Shown one piece after another: positions 33,911 to 43,030 of a DNA stretch of 44,504 nt. The stretch comes from Bacteroidales bacterium (GTDB lineage: Bacteria > Bacteroidota > Bacteroidia > Bacteroidales > P3): assembly GCA_017522105.1 (NCBI GenBank), contig JAFXAA010000022.1, forward strand, positions 1-44,504, read 5' to 3'. Every line of letters starts with the position of its first letter. Position 1 is the stretch's first letter. The notes under the pieces were generated by a model. It was not told where the DNA came from. It was given only the letters and a program-made list of their open reading frames with translations, and did no database searches. A program made the translations under genes and the position numbers.

Positions 33911-36900
33911 TCAGAAAGAGAAGCGTATAGTGAGACCTCCTTTGGTGGTAGAGTTGGGATAGGCATTGGAGATGTATGGAGTATTGATGTTGGTCTGGAA
34001 GAATGCGCGAAGGGTGAGGTAGGTGGTGAGTGAATACTCGGCGCTGAGTTCGGCCATCCACACCGAACTGCCAGATGAAATCTGGCTGATGTTCTGGTTT
34101 ATCTTTCGTATGTTGGTCATGTTGCTGTTGTGGGTTATGTTGAGCTGCAACACGATGTCGCTCTTGACCTCGATAGGCATGCTGCCAATCTTGAGTTGGA
34201 AACCGATGTCTTTGAAGCGATAGCCGGCACCGAAGGTGATGCCGTCGCGGGTTGTCTCTGTGAGCTGGTTGTTGCTGAAGGAGAGCGCAAGTGTGCGGTT
34301 CTTCTGGATGGAGAAGTTGAACTGGAGGCTGTTGACCATGTTAACCGAGATACGGATAAGGGGGTTGAACTGCTCGTTGATTTGCACACCACCAGTGGAC
34401 AGCGGAGGAATATAGTCGCCTGTGGAGTTGAGCAGGGTCTCCATGCCGTAGTCGTAGTCGCCGACAGCCGAGAGGGCTGCATCGGTGTAGTAATTGCCTA
34501 CGCGGTATTCAGAACCGTAACGGTGGGATAGACTGATGTTTGAGAACCACTTTTTGAGGAACTGCACCTTGTTGAGGCCGTTGTAGCTGATGTTCCAGTT
34601 GGGGAGCGGCATCTTGAGGAAGGGCGAGAAGGCGCGGGATGAAGGGTCGTCGCCAAGGTAAGTGGCGAGGAACGACGTGAGCAAGACAGTCTGGGAGTTG
34701 GCACTGTAGCCCGAAGGGTAGTAAACACCATTCATGGTGTCAAGAACCATCTGGTCTGAATATGGGTCGGGGTTGGCGGCAGCAAGCCTTCCTGCCACAA
34801 CCGAACGATTGTTCAGGAAGCTTTCAAACAGTTTGTCGCTGTCGGTGAAGGCCGTCAGGAAGCTCCATGTGGTAGTGGAGTAGGATCCTGTGCGTACATA
34901 CGATAGCGGCCCGTCAACCATGCCGAGGGACGTGTTGTATTTGTAGTAGTACTCCTCTCGCGAGGTGTAGTTTTGGGTGGCGTTGAGGTCAATCTTGAGG
35001 TCTCGCATAGGCTCCACCGTGGCCTGGAGGGTCAGTGTTCGGTTGGAGGTCATCTCATGCGGCGAATTGAAAAGAGTGTCACGGCTCAAAAGGTCGTGGC
35101 GCAAGAGATCGTGTACCACATCCTGATCGTATCCAAGAATATAACCAATACCAGGTGTCCAATATGTGCGCGGATCAAGACCAATGAACATCGGCTCACC
35201 CATATAGCCCGGGAGGCGCGAACCGTCGGTCTGGGTATATTGCACATTGACATTCTTCACACCGGAAACGAAGCGCAGGGCGAAATAGCCCACCTCTTTG
35301 AGCGCTTCCATAAACCGGGCGTGTCGCAAGCTGTCAGCCATAGCAACCGAATCCTTGGCGGTCATCGGCTTGGCTGGTTCTGTTTTTTTGTTGCCCCTGG
35401 CATTGCGGTCGTTACCTTTTGCCTTGTTCGCCGGAGTGTTGGCCTTGCGCAGGAGGGGAATTTTGTTGTACAGCTTGGTAAAGTCAGCAGTAGCACTTCC
35501 CTGCAAAGTCATGCTGTTTTGAAGGGTGGCGCCCATGGACGCAAGGGCGGCGGTAGTGCCGAGATACGTGTAGTTGGTGCGGTAGGATAGCGGCACACGC
35601 AGGAAGTCCATGTACGGGAGCTTGTTGACGGGCAATTCATAACTCGCCGTTATGGACTGCTGCAGCTGCTGCATTGTGCCGCCATCAAGGATTGAGCGCC
35701 AGATGGAGTCGCCCGCAGAGGGGGTCTCTATGCGGCCTATGGGCTCATCGACACGAGCGTTGGCATTGGCCGAATACTGGATGCGAAAGCTTCGCGAGAG
35801 GTCGTAGTTGATGCCGTAGTTGCGCTGCCACGTGAACTGTTTGTACCATGTCGGCTTGATGATTACGAGTGCCGCGCTCTTATTGCGCAGGAGCGTCTCC
35901 TCGAAGTCGCGGTATATTTCGGTGGAGAACGACAGGTTCTTGGGCAGATAGAAGAAGTTGATATCCTTGATAATCTTCCAGTTCTTGTGATTGAACAGTT
36001 TTATCTTGTCAAAGGGCTTGACCTCTTTGGGTTGCGGTGCATAACTGTAATTGAAGCCTCCGCGATGCTGGTCTTTGTTGTAATGCTCTATGTCTTCGTC
36101 CGATATACGCTCACGGCTGTAGGCATAGGAGAACGAGAAGTTCTCGATGTCATAAAAGTGCTGTTTCAGCGCTGCCTTGCCAACACGTTCCTTATGGACG
36201 TTGGACAAAGTGAGATTGGTGGCTGACTTGCGGCGCTGGGTCATGTGCCGCACGCTGTCGCGCTCGGCAGCGGTACGGTAGGTTGCAAGATCATCGTAGA
36301 GGCGCACGTCCGGGTTGAGCGGATTGTATTCCGGACTTCCTATCTCACGGCTGTAGTCAAGATATAGTGGAATACGCATTCCCCACTCTTCTGGCATGAA
36401 ACGGCCAAGCTCAAAGTCAAGTGTAGTCTGGAAATTGAACGTATTGACCAGTTCCTCTTTGATGAGAGGGTCCTCCAGATTACCGAAATTTGCCGTGGTG
36501 TATGAACCATACAGCGAGAGATTGCCGACATCGGCGAGGTTGGTACGCGCCAAAGCCATAGCTGCCCACCCACCTTTGTTGATGTAGTCGGCAAGACGCA
36601 ACTCATTAATCCACACTATAGCCGACTTTGGCAGCATATTATTGCCGTCGTCGAGGCTCTGCTTTTTCGGGTTACGCACACCAATCATTATAACCTTGAC
36701 CTTGCCGAGATTCGGGTTGCCAAGGACGGTGTACTTTCTGCCATCAACCACCTCTGTGTAAAGCAGCGACGGTGAGTAGTTGCCATCGCCCGCCCGTATC
36801 TTGATGTTACGGTTGGTTTTTATCTCCGTCAGCCGCTGTATATCAATATCCACATTGTTGGCTTCAGGCCAGATGCCGTACGGGTCATCGGACGACGTAT

Positions 36901-39900
36901 ACCATGGGGTGAACTGCAACGGCATCTCGTACTCATAGTAGTTGGACGTATAGTCGCTGCCAAGGCGAACAAAAAGCGAGAGGTCTCCATCGCGCATGTA
37001 GTCGGACTCGTACTTCTGCTCAGCGTGGACAAACATCTTCATGTGGCCATAGAAACGCAGGTCGTAGCCCGACGAACGGTATATGGCACGCGCATCGCCA
37101 CTGGCCAAGCCATCCACGTCTATGGAGATGGACTGTTCGTTGAGTTGCGTATAACTGCTGCTGGTGTTATACCATTCCTCACGTTCAATACCCGGTGGCA
37201 AAACGTATGGCACCGGCTGGCGCGAGCCGTTTTCCTCAATGTTGACAGTGGATATGTTGAACGACGTCTCCTCGCTCTGTCCCGTGGTGTAATCGCCGGG
37301 CTGCAGGAGTTCCTCTGTATACTTGCGCCATGTGGAGTACACCAGATCGAGGGTGGCAAAACGCAAGATTACAGGCTCCTCAAAGCGGTTGAGGAACATA
37401 CGCATGAAGCGTATGGACTGGAAGCCGTTTATATTGCCAACCTTTTGGTCCGGTTCGCGGATAGGTATGCGGAACTGATACCACTTGCAGGTAGTAGTCT
37501 CACCGTTGGCCAACTGAACATTGCGCGCCTCTTGTATATCGACAATGTGATTCTCGCCTATCACCATGTTCTCGGGGCGCAATTCAATGACATACTGATA
37601 ATAGTTCTCCGCCTCACTGAGCGTATTGTCGCGATTGATGTCCTCCACGTTTGGGTAGGCTGTTGCACTGGTCATATAGTCCTCGCCACTGTCGCCATCC
37701 ACCGGCGAGTTACCCTCAGGATTGTTGAAGAACTTATAGCGGTCATTAATCTTTACATCATTGTCGTCATAATAGGATGAACGGTAGTAACGGAAGTCGT
37801 CGGCCGATGGGTCGGCAGCGGCCTGCTGGTAAGCCCGCGAGGCTGCACCGAAACGTTGCTCAATGGCGCTGAGATATTCGACGAAGAAACTCTGCTCATC
37901 CTGCAGGCCGTGTGTGGATCCCAGGCCGTCGTAGCCGATATCCTGATACATGCGCGACGCTTCATCGTTGTCGAAGGCGTTTACGATGGGTTGCGTGGTG
38001 GGCACACGCCCCCAGATGGTAGTGTCCACGTTGACCACCGTCAAGCTGGTCGGCAGCCCGTTTTCAAAGCTCTTGCGACCGTCGCGCAATATATCCTCGC
38101 TGATGTCTCCCAGGTTGATGTACAAGCGACCGCCGCTGTGTGTGGGGTTCTCTATGAAGGGGTCCATGAGCCAGAACTCGATAGTCTCGATGTTCTGTGT
38201 CTCAAAGTCCGTGTAATCCAGTTTGCGCATGATGCCACCCCAGCGGCTCACAGGGTTCTGCAGCATTCCCTCTGCATTGATACCGGCACTGTAGGCCGAC
38301 GGAGCCACATCGTAGTTGTACGGTCCCCGTTCCGAAGGGTAATAGGCCAGGTTGAGCTCATAGATGTTTGTCGGCTGGCCCGAAGCAAGGTCCTTGTTGG
38401 GGAAGACCTCCTGCTCGTATATGCGGCGGGCATACGGTCGCGAGAGGTCATCGGCAGTGATGTTCGACGGTCGGTTGCCCGTGTTGTAGAAGTCGTTGCT
38501 TATGCGATACCATGCCACCTTGGCCCTGTTGTAGCCATAGGCCAGCCCCGTGCCTGGGGCTGTCTCGGGGAAGAGCGGCAGCGGCGAACGATAGTCCTGC
38601 GGCGTGCTGGCCAGGAACCACGAGTTTATGCCCTTAAGGTCTATGCTGCTTTTCGCCCCCTCAAAGTCGTCCACATAGCTCACACTGCCTTCACTGGAGC
38701 CGGTACTGCTCATGCCGGGAATGAAGTGTGCAAACTCGGCAGTGAGGCTCAGGTTCGACGGCGCTTTGGTCTCGATGCCAGGCAGCAGGTCCACAAGCTT
38801 GGTGATGAACGGCACCTCGTGGCTGTAGTTGAGGTCAAGTCCCCAGATGGTGTTGCTTGTCGGCTCGTCTCCAAAATTATTCTTCTGCGTCATTGGCTTC
38901 TCGTGCAGGTTCATCACGGTGGCACCGAGGTTGAAGTTGGGCTCGAACTCATAGTTGAGGTGCAGACCCAGCATACGCTTGGTGGTCATGCTGAAACTGT
39001 TGTTTTCGCTGCTAACGCTTATCGGCGTGTTGGAGGCCAGAATGCTTTCGTTGGTGATGCGCACCGTACCCATGGTGTAGTCCACCGTATAATCAACATT
39101 CTCTATCAGCGGCATACCGCCCGCCGTGACCGTCACCGAGCCCGGCGTGACACTGTAGCCGAGCGATATCTCGCCGCTGACACTAGTGGTGTAGTAGCCC
39201 TCAAGGTAGAACTTGTTTCGGTCGGCATACTGCCGCGCCAAGGTCTGCGTCATGGTGTACAGCGAGTCAAAGCAGTAGCGGTTGGCAAAAGCGTCGTCGC
39301 CCAGTATGGCGCGCAGATCCTTGCCGAATGGCTCCACATACGGGAAGTACACTCGCCCGTTTGAGGCCTGTATGGTGCCTCCCTTGAAAGCCGCCGAGTC
39401 AAACCAGTCGAACACTCCGTCTGCATAGTAGTAGCTCTGCGTGGCATCCATGCGGTCAAGCCCGAAGACCTCTATCAGGGGTTTACCCTGCTGAGGCCCT
39501 TCCGTGAAAAAGCCTATGCCAAGTCCCCCGTTGGGATTTTCGTATAGCACGTTAAGACGGAAGTTGTCCCTGCTGAGCTGACTGCTCTTCAGGTAATAGA
39601 CATTCTTCATCATCAGACGCCACAGCGGCCCATGCGTGTTCACGGCCGTGCTCTTGAGGAGTTTCACTATTAGGGTGTTCGGGTCGTTCACGCCGTCAGT
39701 CGTCAGCTCGCCCACCTGATACACTGTGGTGTCGCCAATCACCTGGTACTGGAATGCCACAGCCAGCACCTGGTCGTTGCTCAGAGGCTGATTGAGGCTG
39801 ATGAAGCCCAGCTGGCGGTTGAACGTATACTCGTTGCTGTTCAGCAGACGCGCACTCTCTATCTTCTCATAGTCCACGCCACTCGTCATGCCCAGTCCCT

Positions 39901-41035
39901 GCATGTAGCCCGTGACGCTGTTGATGCTCCTCACGGCGGCTGGGTTCACCAGTTGCAGCAGGTCGTTGCTGCTGTTTGTCGGCTTCACAGAGCCCGTGCC
40001 GCTCACGCGAGCGTTGGAAGGGTTGTGCTCGCCAAGGTCGGTCAGGGCCAGTATGTTTCTGTTCTGCGTCACCGCGGCACCCACATTGGTGCGCCACACC
40101 TCGATGCGCAGTATCTTCACGTTGCTGTTCACCACAGGCAACGTTGACATTGCGTCATTGTACGTGTCGTAGAAGTACTGCGCAATGAAGTAATGCCTGT
40201 TCTCCTCATACTCGTCGGCCCTTATCTCGAACTCGTGGCTGCTGGCGCCGCCCTTCACCTGCATGTTCTCCGTGCTCGTCTCCTTCTCGCTGAGCACGGC
40301 GTCCACAGTCAGCTTGCCGAACTTGAGCTTCGTGTGGAAACCGAAAAGCTGCTGGCTGCCCTGTATCAGTGTTGTGTTCAGCGGAAACGATATGTCGGCG
40401 GCCTCCAGCAGCTGCAGGATGTCGTCCTCCTTGCCCTCGTAGCGCAGCTTTATCTTGTTCTCGAAGTCAAAGGTGGCCTTGGTGTTCTGGTTGATGTCGA
40501 AGTTTATCAGGTCGCCTATCTTGGCGTTGAGGTTGATCTGGAGGTTCTCGTCAAAGTCGAAAGTCGTCACGCTGCGCTGGCTCTGGTCGCGCTGCGGGTC
40601 GTTGCGGTAGTTGTTCACTATCTGGAACGTCAGCTCCGCGCTGCCGCTGGGCGTAATCTTTATCTCGGGCAGCTTGTTCAGAATGTCCAGCTTCTCGCTG
40701 ATTTGGTTGAAGCCCGGTATCTTGCTCAGCAGGCCGCCCTCGGCGTTGTCCAGCACCGTGCCGTCCTTCTTCTCGTTCCAGTAGCTCTCCATCAGCTGGT
40801 CCATCTGCCAGTCCTGATACTCCTCAAAGCTCATGTAGTCGCGCCCCACCACCATGTTGCCCACCTTGCTCAGGCGCACATAGCTCCCGCTCTGCGGGTC
40901 ATACTCCACGCTGGTCGTGATGCCCGCCGGCGTGTAGCCGCTCCCCATGGGGGTGAACTGCACGCTGTCGTCCTGCCCCCATGCTGTCGCACAGCACAGG
41001 AACAGCACCATCGTCAATATATACCGCAGCTTCAA
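33911..41035 (-). CDS. sprA: SprA/Sov, T9SS outer-membrane translocon
   Basis: 2374 residues, close to known SprA/Sov (~2400-2500). It forms the very large outer-membrane barrel through which T9SS cargo, such as the two CTD proteins here, leaves the cell. Signal peptide MKLRYILTMVLFLCCATAWG is followed by DDSVQFTPMG. Family landmarks include PGFNQISEKLDILNKLPEIKITPSG, LQINLNAKIGDLINFDINQN with the repeated KIKLRYEGKEDDILQ segment, and many amphipathic strands ending TKGGLTIRFSF with a terminal aromatic residue. The start codon appears to be TTG at 41035. The first ATG in frame (41011) would leave a truncated signal lacking its positive end. It follows ruvA and a hairpin, and precedes the TPR and DedA genes. 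Confidence 0.95.
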   Translation of the reverse strand: MKLRYILTMVLFLCCATAWGQDDSVQFTPMGSGYTPAGITTSVEYDPQSGSYVRLSKVGNMVVGRDYMSFEEYQDWQMDQLMESYWNEKKDGTVLDNAEGGLLSKIPGFNQISEKLDILNKLPEIKITPSGSAELTFQIVNNYRNDPQRDQSQRSVTTFDFDENLQINLNAKIGDLINFDINQNTKATFDFENKIKLRYEGKEDDILQLLEAADISFPLNTTLIQGSQQLFGFHTKLKFGKLTVDAVLSEKETSTENMQVKGGASSHEFEIRADEYEENRHYFIAQYFYDTYNDAMSTLPVVNSNVKILRIEVWRTNVGAAVTQNRNILALTDLGEHNPSNARVSGTGSVKPTNSSNDLLQLVNPAAVRSINSVTGYMQGLGMTSGVDYEKIESARLLNSNEYTFNRQLGFISLNQPLSNDQVLAVAFQYQVIGDTTVYQVGELTTDGVNDPNTLIVKLLKSTAVNTHGPLWRLMMKNVYYLKSSQLSRDNFRLNVLYENPNGGLGIGFFTEGPQQGKPLIEVFGLDRMDATQSYYYADGVFDWFDSAAFKGGTIQASNGRVYFPYVEPFGKDLRAILGDDAFANRYCFDSLYTMTQTLARQYADRNKFYLEGYYTTSVSGEISLGYSVTPGSVTVTAGGMPLIENVDYTVDYTMGTVRITNESILASNTPISVSSENNSFSMTTKRMLGLHLNYEFEPNFNLGATVMNLHEKPMTQKNNFGDEPTSNTIWGLDLNYSHEVPFITKLVDLLPGIETKAPSNLSLTAEFAHFIPGMSSTGSSEGSVSYVDDFEGAKSSIDLKGINSWFLASTPQDYRSPLPLFPETAPGTGLAYGYNRAKVAWYRISNDFYNTGNRPSNITADDLSRPYARRIYEQEVFPNKDLASGQPTNIYELNLAYYPSERGPYNYDVAPSAYSAGINAEGMLQNPVSRWGGIMRKLDYTDFETQNIETIEFWLMDPFIENPTHSGGRLYINLGDISEDILRDGRKSFENGLPTSLTVVNVDTTIWGRVPTTQPIVNAFDNDEASRMYQDIGYDGLGSTHGLQDEQSFFVEYLSAIEQRFGAASRAYQQAAADPSADDFRYYRSSYYDDNDVKINDRYKFFNNPEGNSPVDGDSGEDYMTSATAYPNVEDINRDNTLSEAENYYQYVIELRPENMVIGENHIVDIQEARNVQLANGETTTCKWYQFRIPIREPDQKVGNINGFQSIRFMRMFLNRFEEPVILRFATLDLVYSTWRKYTEELLQPGDYTTGQSEETSFNISTVNIEENGSRQPVPYVLPPGIEREEWYNTSSSYTQLNEQSISIDVDGLASGDARAIYRSSGYDLRFYGHMKMFVHAEQKYESDYMRDGDLSLFVRLGSDYTSNYYEYEMPLQFTPWYTSSDDPYGIWPEANNVDIDIQRLTEIKTNRNIKIRAGDGNYSPSLLYTEVVDGRKYTVLGNPNLGKVKVIMIGVRNPKKQSLDDGNNMLPKSAIVWINELRLADYINKGGWAAMALARTNLADVGNLSLYGSYTTANFGNLEDPLIKEELVNTFNFQTTLDFELGRFMPEEWGMRIPLYLDYSREIGSPEYNPLNPDVRLYDDLATYRTAAERDSVRHMTQRRKSATNLTLSNVHKERVGKAALKQHFYDIENFSFSYAYSRERISDEDIEHYNKDQHRGGFNYSYAPQPKEVKPFDKIKLFNHKNWKIIKDINFFYLPKNLSFSTEIYRDFEETLLRNKSAALVIIKPTWYKQFTWQRNYGINYDLSRSFRIQYSANANARVDEPIGRIETPSAGDSIWRSILDGGTMQQLQQSITASYELPVNKLPYMDFLRVPLSYRTNYTYLGTTAALASMGATLQNSMTLQGSATADFTKLYNKIPLLRKANTPANKAKGNDRNARGNKKTEPAKPMTAKDSVAMADSLRHARFMEALKEVGYFALRFVSGVKNVNVQYTQTDGSRLPGYMGEPMFIGLDPRTYWTPGIGYILGYDQDVVHDLLRHDLLSRDTLFNSPHEMTSNRTLTLQATVEPMRDLKIDLNATQNYTSREEYYYKYNTSLGMVDGPLSYVRTGSYSTTTWSFLTAFTDSDKLFESFLNNRSVVAGRLAAANPDPYSDQMVLDTMNGVYYPSGYSANSQTVLLTSFLATYLGDDPSSRAFSPFLKMPLPNWNISYNGLNKVQFLKKWFSNISLSHRYGSEYRVGNYYTDAALSAVGDYDYGMETLLNSTGDYIPPLSTGGVQINEQFNPLIRISVNMVNSLQFNFSIQKNRTLALSFSNNQLTETTRDGITFGAGYRFKDIGFQLKIGSMPIEVKSDIVLQLNITHNSNMTNIRKINQNISQISSGSSVWMAELSAEYSLTTYLTLRAFFQTNINTPYISNAYPNSTTKGGLTIRFSF

Positions 41036-41067
41036 GGCGTTTTTCTACTTTAACTGACTATAAACGC

Positions 41068-41101
41068 AACACCCCGGCAATTATTGCGCTGCCGGGGTGT
41101 T
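41068..41101 (-). terminator. Hairpin between ruvA and sprA
   Basis: Perfect 12-bp stem (41068-41079 with 41090-41101; AACACCCCGGCA) and a 10-base loop. On the minus strand it follows the ruvA stop by 18 bases, but no strong T run follows, so termination may be partial. It may also shape the sprA leader. Confidence 0.65.
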
Positions 41102-41119
41102 AAATATATAAAATATTTT

Positions 41120-41722
41120 CTATAGGCGCTTCAAGCCTTCTTTTATAATCTCCTCCACGGTCATGGGGCTGCCGTCGGCGTTCTTCCAGTCGGTGGACAT
41201 GAGAAGTTTCTCCACCGCAGGCTTGGCAAAGCCGAGCATCGTCAGGGCCGTCATGGCCTCGTCGCGCGCCTGGTTGGCCTGCACGCCCTTGGGGCTCAAC
41301 GGGCTCTGCATGCCTACAAGCCCCATCTTGTCGGCCAGCTCCAGCACTATGCGCTGCGCCGTCTTGGCACCTATGCCTTTGACGCGCTGCACCTTCTTCA
41401 CATCCTGGGCCTGTATGGCCGTGCGCAGCTCGTCCACCGTCAGCGACGACAGCATGACCCTCGCCGTCTGGTTGCCAACACCGCTGATGCCCACCAGCAG
41501 GCGGAACATCTCGCGCTCGGCCATGTCGCTGAAGCCGAAGAGCTGCTGCGCATCCTCGCGCACCACATGGTGGGCATAGAGTTTCACGCTGTCGTCCTCG
41601 GCACGCCGCAGGGTCTCATAGGTGTTCAGGCTTATCTCAAGCAGGTAGCCCACTCCGCCACAGTCTATCACCGCCTGCGTGGGTTCCAGCGATGCCAGCT
41701 TTCCTTGTATGTATTCGTACAT
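41120..41722 (-). CDS. ruvA: Holliday junction DNA helicase subunit RuvA
   Basis: Binds four-way DNA junctions and loads RuvB for branch migration. 200 residues, the usual size. Domain I starts MYEYIQGKLASLEPTQAVIDCGGVGY. The helix-hairpin-helix pair is seen as LVGISGVGNQTARVML and VKGIGAKTAQRIVLEL (the KGIG and SGVG hairpins). The C-terminal RuvB-binding domain ends ADGSPMTVEEIIKEGLKRL. It lies 3 bases after the beta-helix lipoprotein gene, forming an M64-lipoprotein-ruvA transcript. No functional connection to the envelope genes is evident. Confidence 0.97.
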   Translation of the reverse strand: MYEYIQGKLASLEPTQAVIDCGGVGYLLEISLNTYETLRRAEDDSVKLYAHHVVREDAQQLFGFSDMAEREMFRLLVGISGVGNQTARVMLSSLTVDELRTAIQAQDVKKVQRVKGIGAKTAQRIVLELADKMGLVGMQSPLSPKGVQANQARDEAMTALTMLGFAKPAVEKLLMSTDWKNADGSPMTVEEIIKEGLKRL

Positions 41723-41725
41723 GTC

Positions 41726-43018
41726 CTATTGGTTTTCAAATCTGTATCCTATGCCCGCCGCCGGACTTCCCTCCTGCAGGCGGTAGTCGTCCTTGGCCAC
41801 ATCCACAAACATCGGGTCAGCATCCCATTCGCCGCCGCGCACCAGGCAGTTGGCGAAGCTGTAGTTGAAGGCAAACCCCTCGGCGGCGCCAAGGCTCACC
41901 TCGCCCGTGCCCCGCGTGCCGTAGATGATGCAGTCCACAAAGTCGGCACGCGTCAGGTCGCCAGCCATGTAGCCCCCCTGCACGGGGTAGTAGTTGGACA
42001 CGATGACCCCCGTGGTGTCCCGCGAGCTGTATGTCCAGTAGTTGGCCATGGTGCATCCGTTGAAGCTGTAGCTACCGCCACCGATGAGCACCACGGTCGA
42101 CAGGCAGTCGTAGAGCAGCAGGTTACTGCCGTCGATGGTGGCCCCCTGTCCAATGATGCCCGCATCGCTCATGTTGCGTATCACGGTGTTGCTGACCGTC
42201 AGCTCACTGCCCGGATAGCCCCTCAGGCCGCCCACGGCATTCTCCACCACACAGTGGTCCATCACGTTGCCCGTGCTGAAGTTGTAGAACCACACCGTCT
42301 GCCACTGTCCGGGCAGCGTGCGGTACCACGGGTCGTGGCGCAGCGAGGAGAAGATTATGGGCCGCTCCGCAGTGCCCACGGCCACAAGCCGCGCCGCCGA
42401 GTCCACCACCAGCATGGCGCCGTCGGCGAAATAGAGCTCGTCGCCGGCCTGGAGGGTCAGCGTATTGCCTTCCAGCACCGCACCCGGCGAGAGGAAGACA
42501 TGGGGCCTGTCGCTGCGCCACGCGGCGCAGTCAATGGGCACATACCACGTGGTGTCCGTAGGCTTCAGGCGGTGATATATGGCGTTGCGCCCGTAGGCCT
42601 CAAGCGGCAGGCACTGCCCGTTGCCGAACACTATGGAATCCGTGACCAGGAAGGGGGAGCTGTCCTCGTTGGGCTTGATGTGGGCCTGCACATATATGTG
42701 CAGACTGTCGCCGGCCTGCAGCTCCACACGCCGCGCCACCATGGAGGTGTCGCCGTCCACGTTCAGACGGAAGCGGCTGGCTCTGCCATGCTTGAGCGTC
42801 ACCGACGAGAGCTCCACGTCGTGCCGCGTGCGGTTGTACACCTTCACCATCTGCGTCGCCGTGCCCATGGCGGCGAAGACGGTGTCAAAAGTCACCTTCT
42901 CCTCCGAGAACTCCAGCTGCACACTGCCCTCGTCGGCATAGACGGCGTCGCGGCGGCAGCCCGCGGCCAGCGCGGCAGCCACTGCCACAAACAACACTAT
43001 CGGCAACAATCTCTTCAT
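41726..43018 (-). CDS. Lipoprotein with right-handed beta-helix-like repeats
   Basis: 430 residues. The lipoprotein signal is MKRLLPIVLFVAVAAALAAGC with C21 as the lipidated residue. Residues ~30-150 form an immunoglobulin-like segment (VTFDTVFAAMGTATQMVKVYN, SLHIYVQAHIKP). Residues ~170-415 form a parallel beta-helix-like region with short repeated strands (VMDHCVVENAVGG, VSNTVIRNMSDAG, FNGCTMANYW, FVDCIIYG), ending in a typical DDYRLQEGSPAAGIG tail. Such proteins are frequent in Bacteroidales beside ruvA, but I know no function. No catalytic lyase residues are clear. It is 12 bases after the M64 gene and 3 bases before ruvA. Confidence 0.82.
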   Translation of the reverse strand: MKRLLPIVLFVAVAAALAAGCRRDAVYADEGSVQLEFSEEKVTFDTVFAAMGTATQMVKVYNRTRHDVELSSVTLKHGRASRFRLNVDGDTSMVARRVELQAGDSLHIYVQAHIKPNEDSSPFLVTDSIVFGNGQCLPLEAYGRNAIYHRLKPTDTTWYVPIDCAAWRSDRPHVFLSPGAVLEGNTLTLQAGDELYFADGAMLVVDSAARLVAVGTAERPIIFSSLRHDPWYRTLPGQWQTVWFYNFSTGNVMDHCVVENAVGGLRGYPGSELTVSNTVIRNMSDAGIIGQGATIDGSNLLLYDCLSTVVLIGGGSYSFNGCTMANYWTYSSRDTTGVIVSNYYPVQGGYMAGDLTRADFVDCIIYGTRGTGEVSLGAAEGFAFNYSFANCLVRGGEWDADPMFVDVAKDDYRLQEGSPAAGIGYRFENQ

Positions 43019-43030
43019 ACGGCAACAGTG

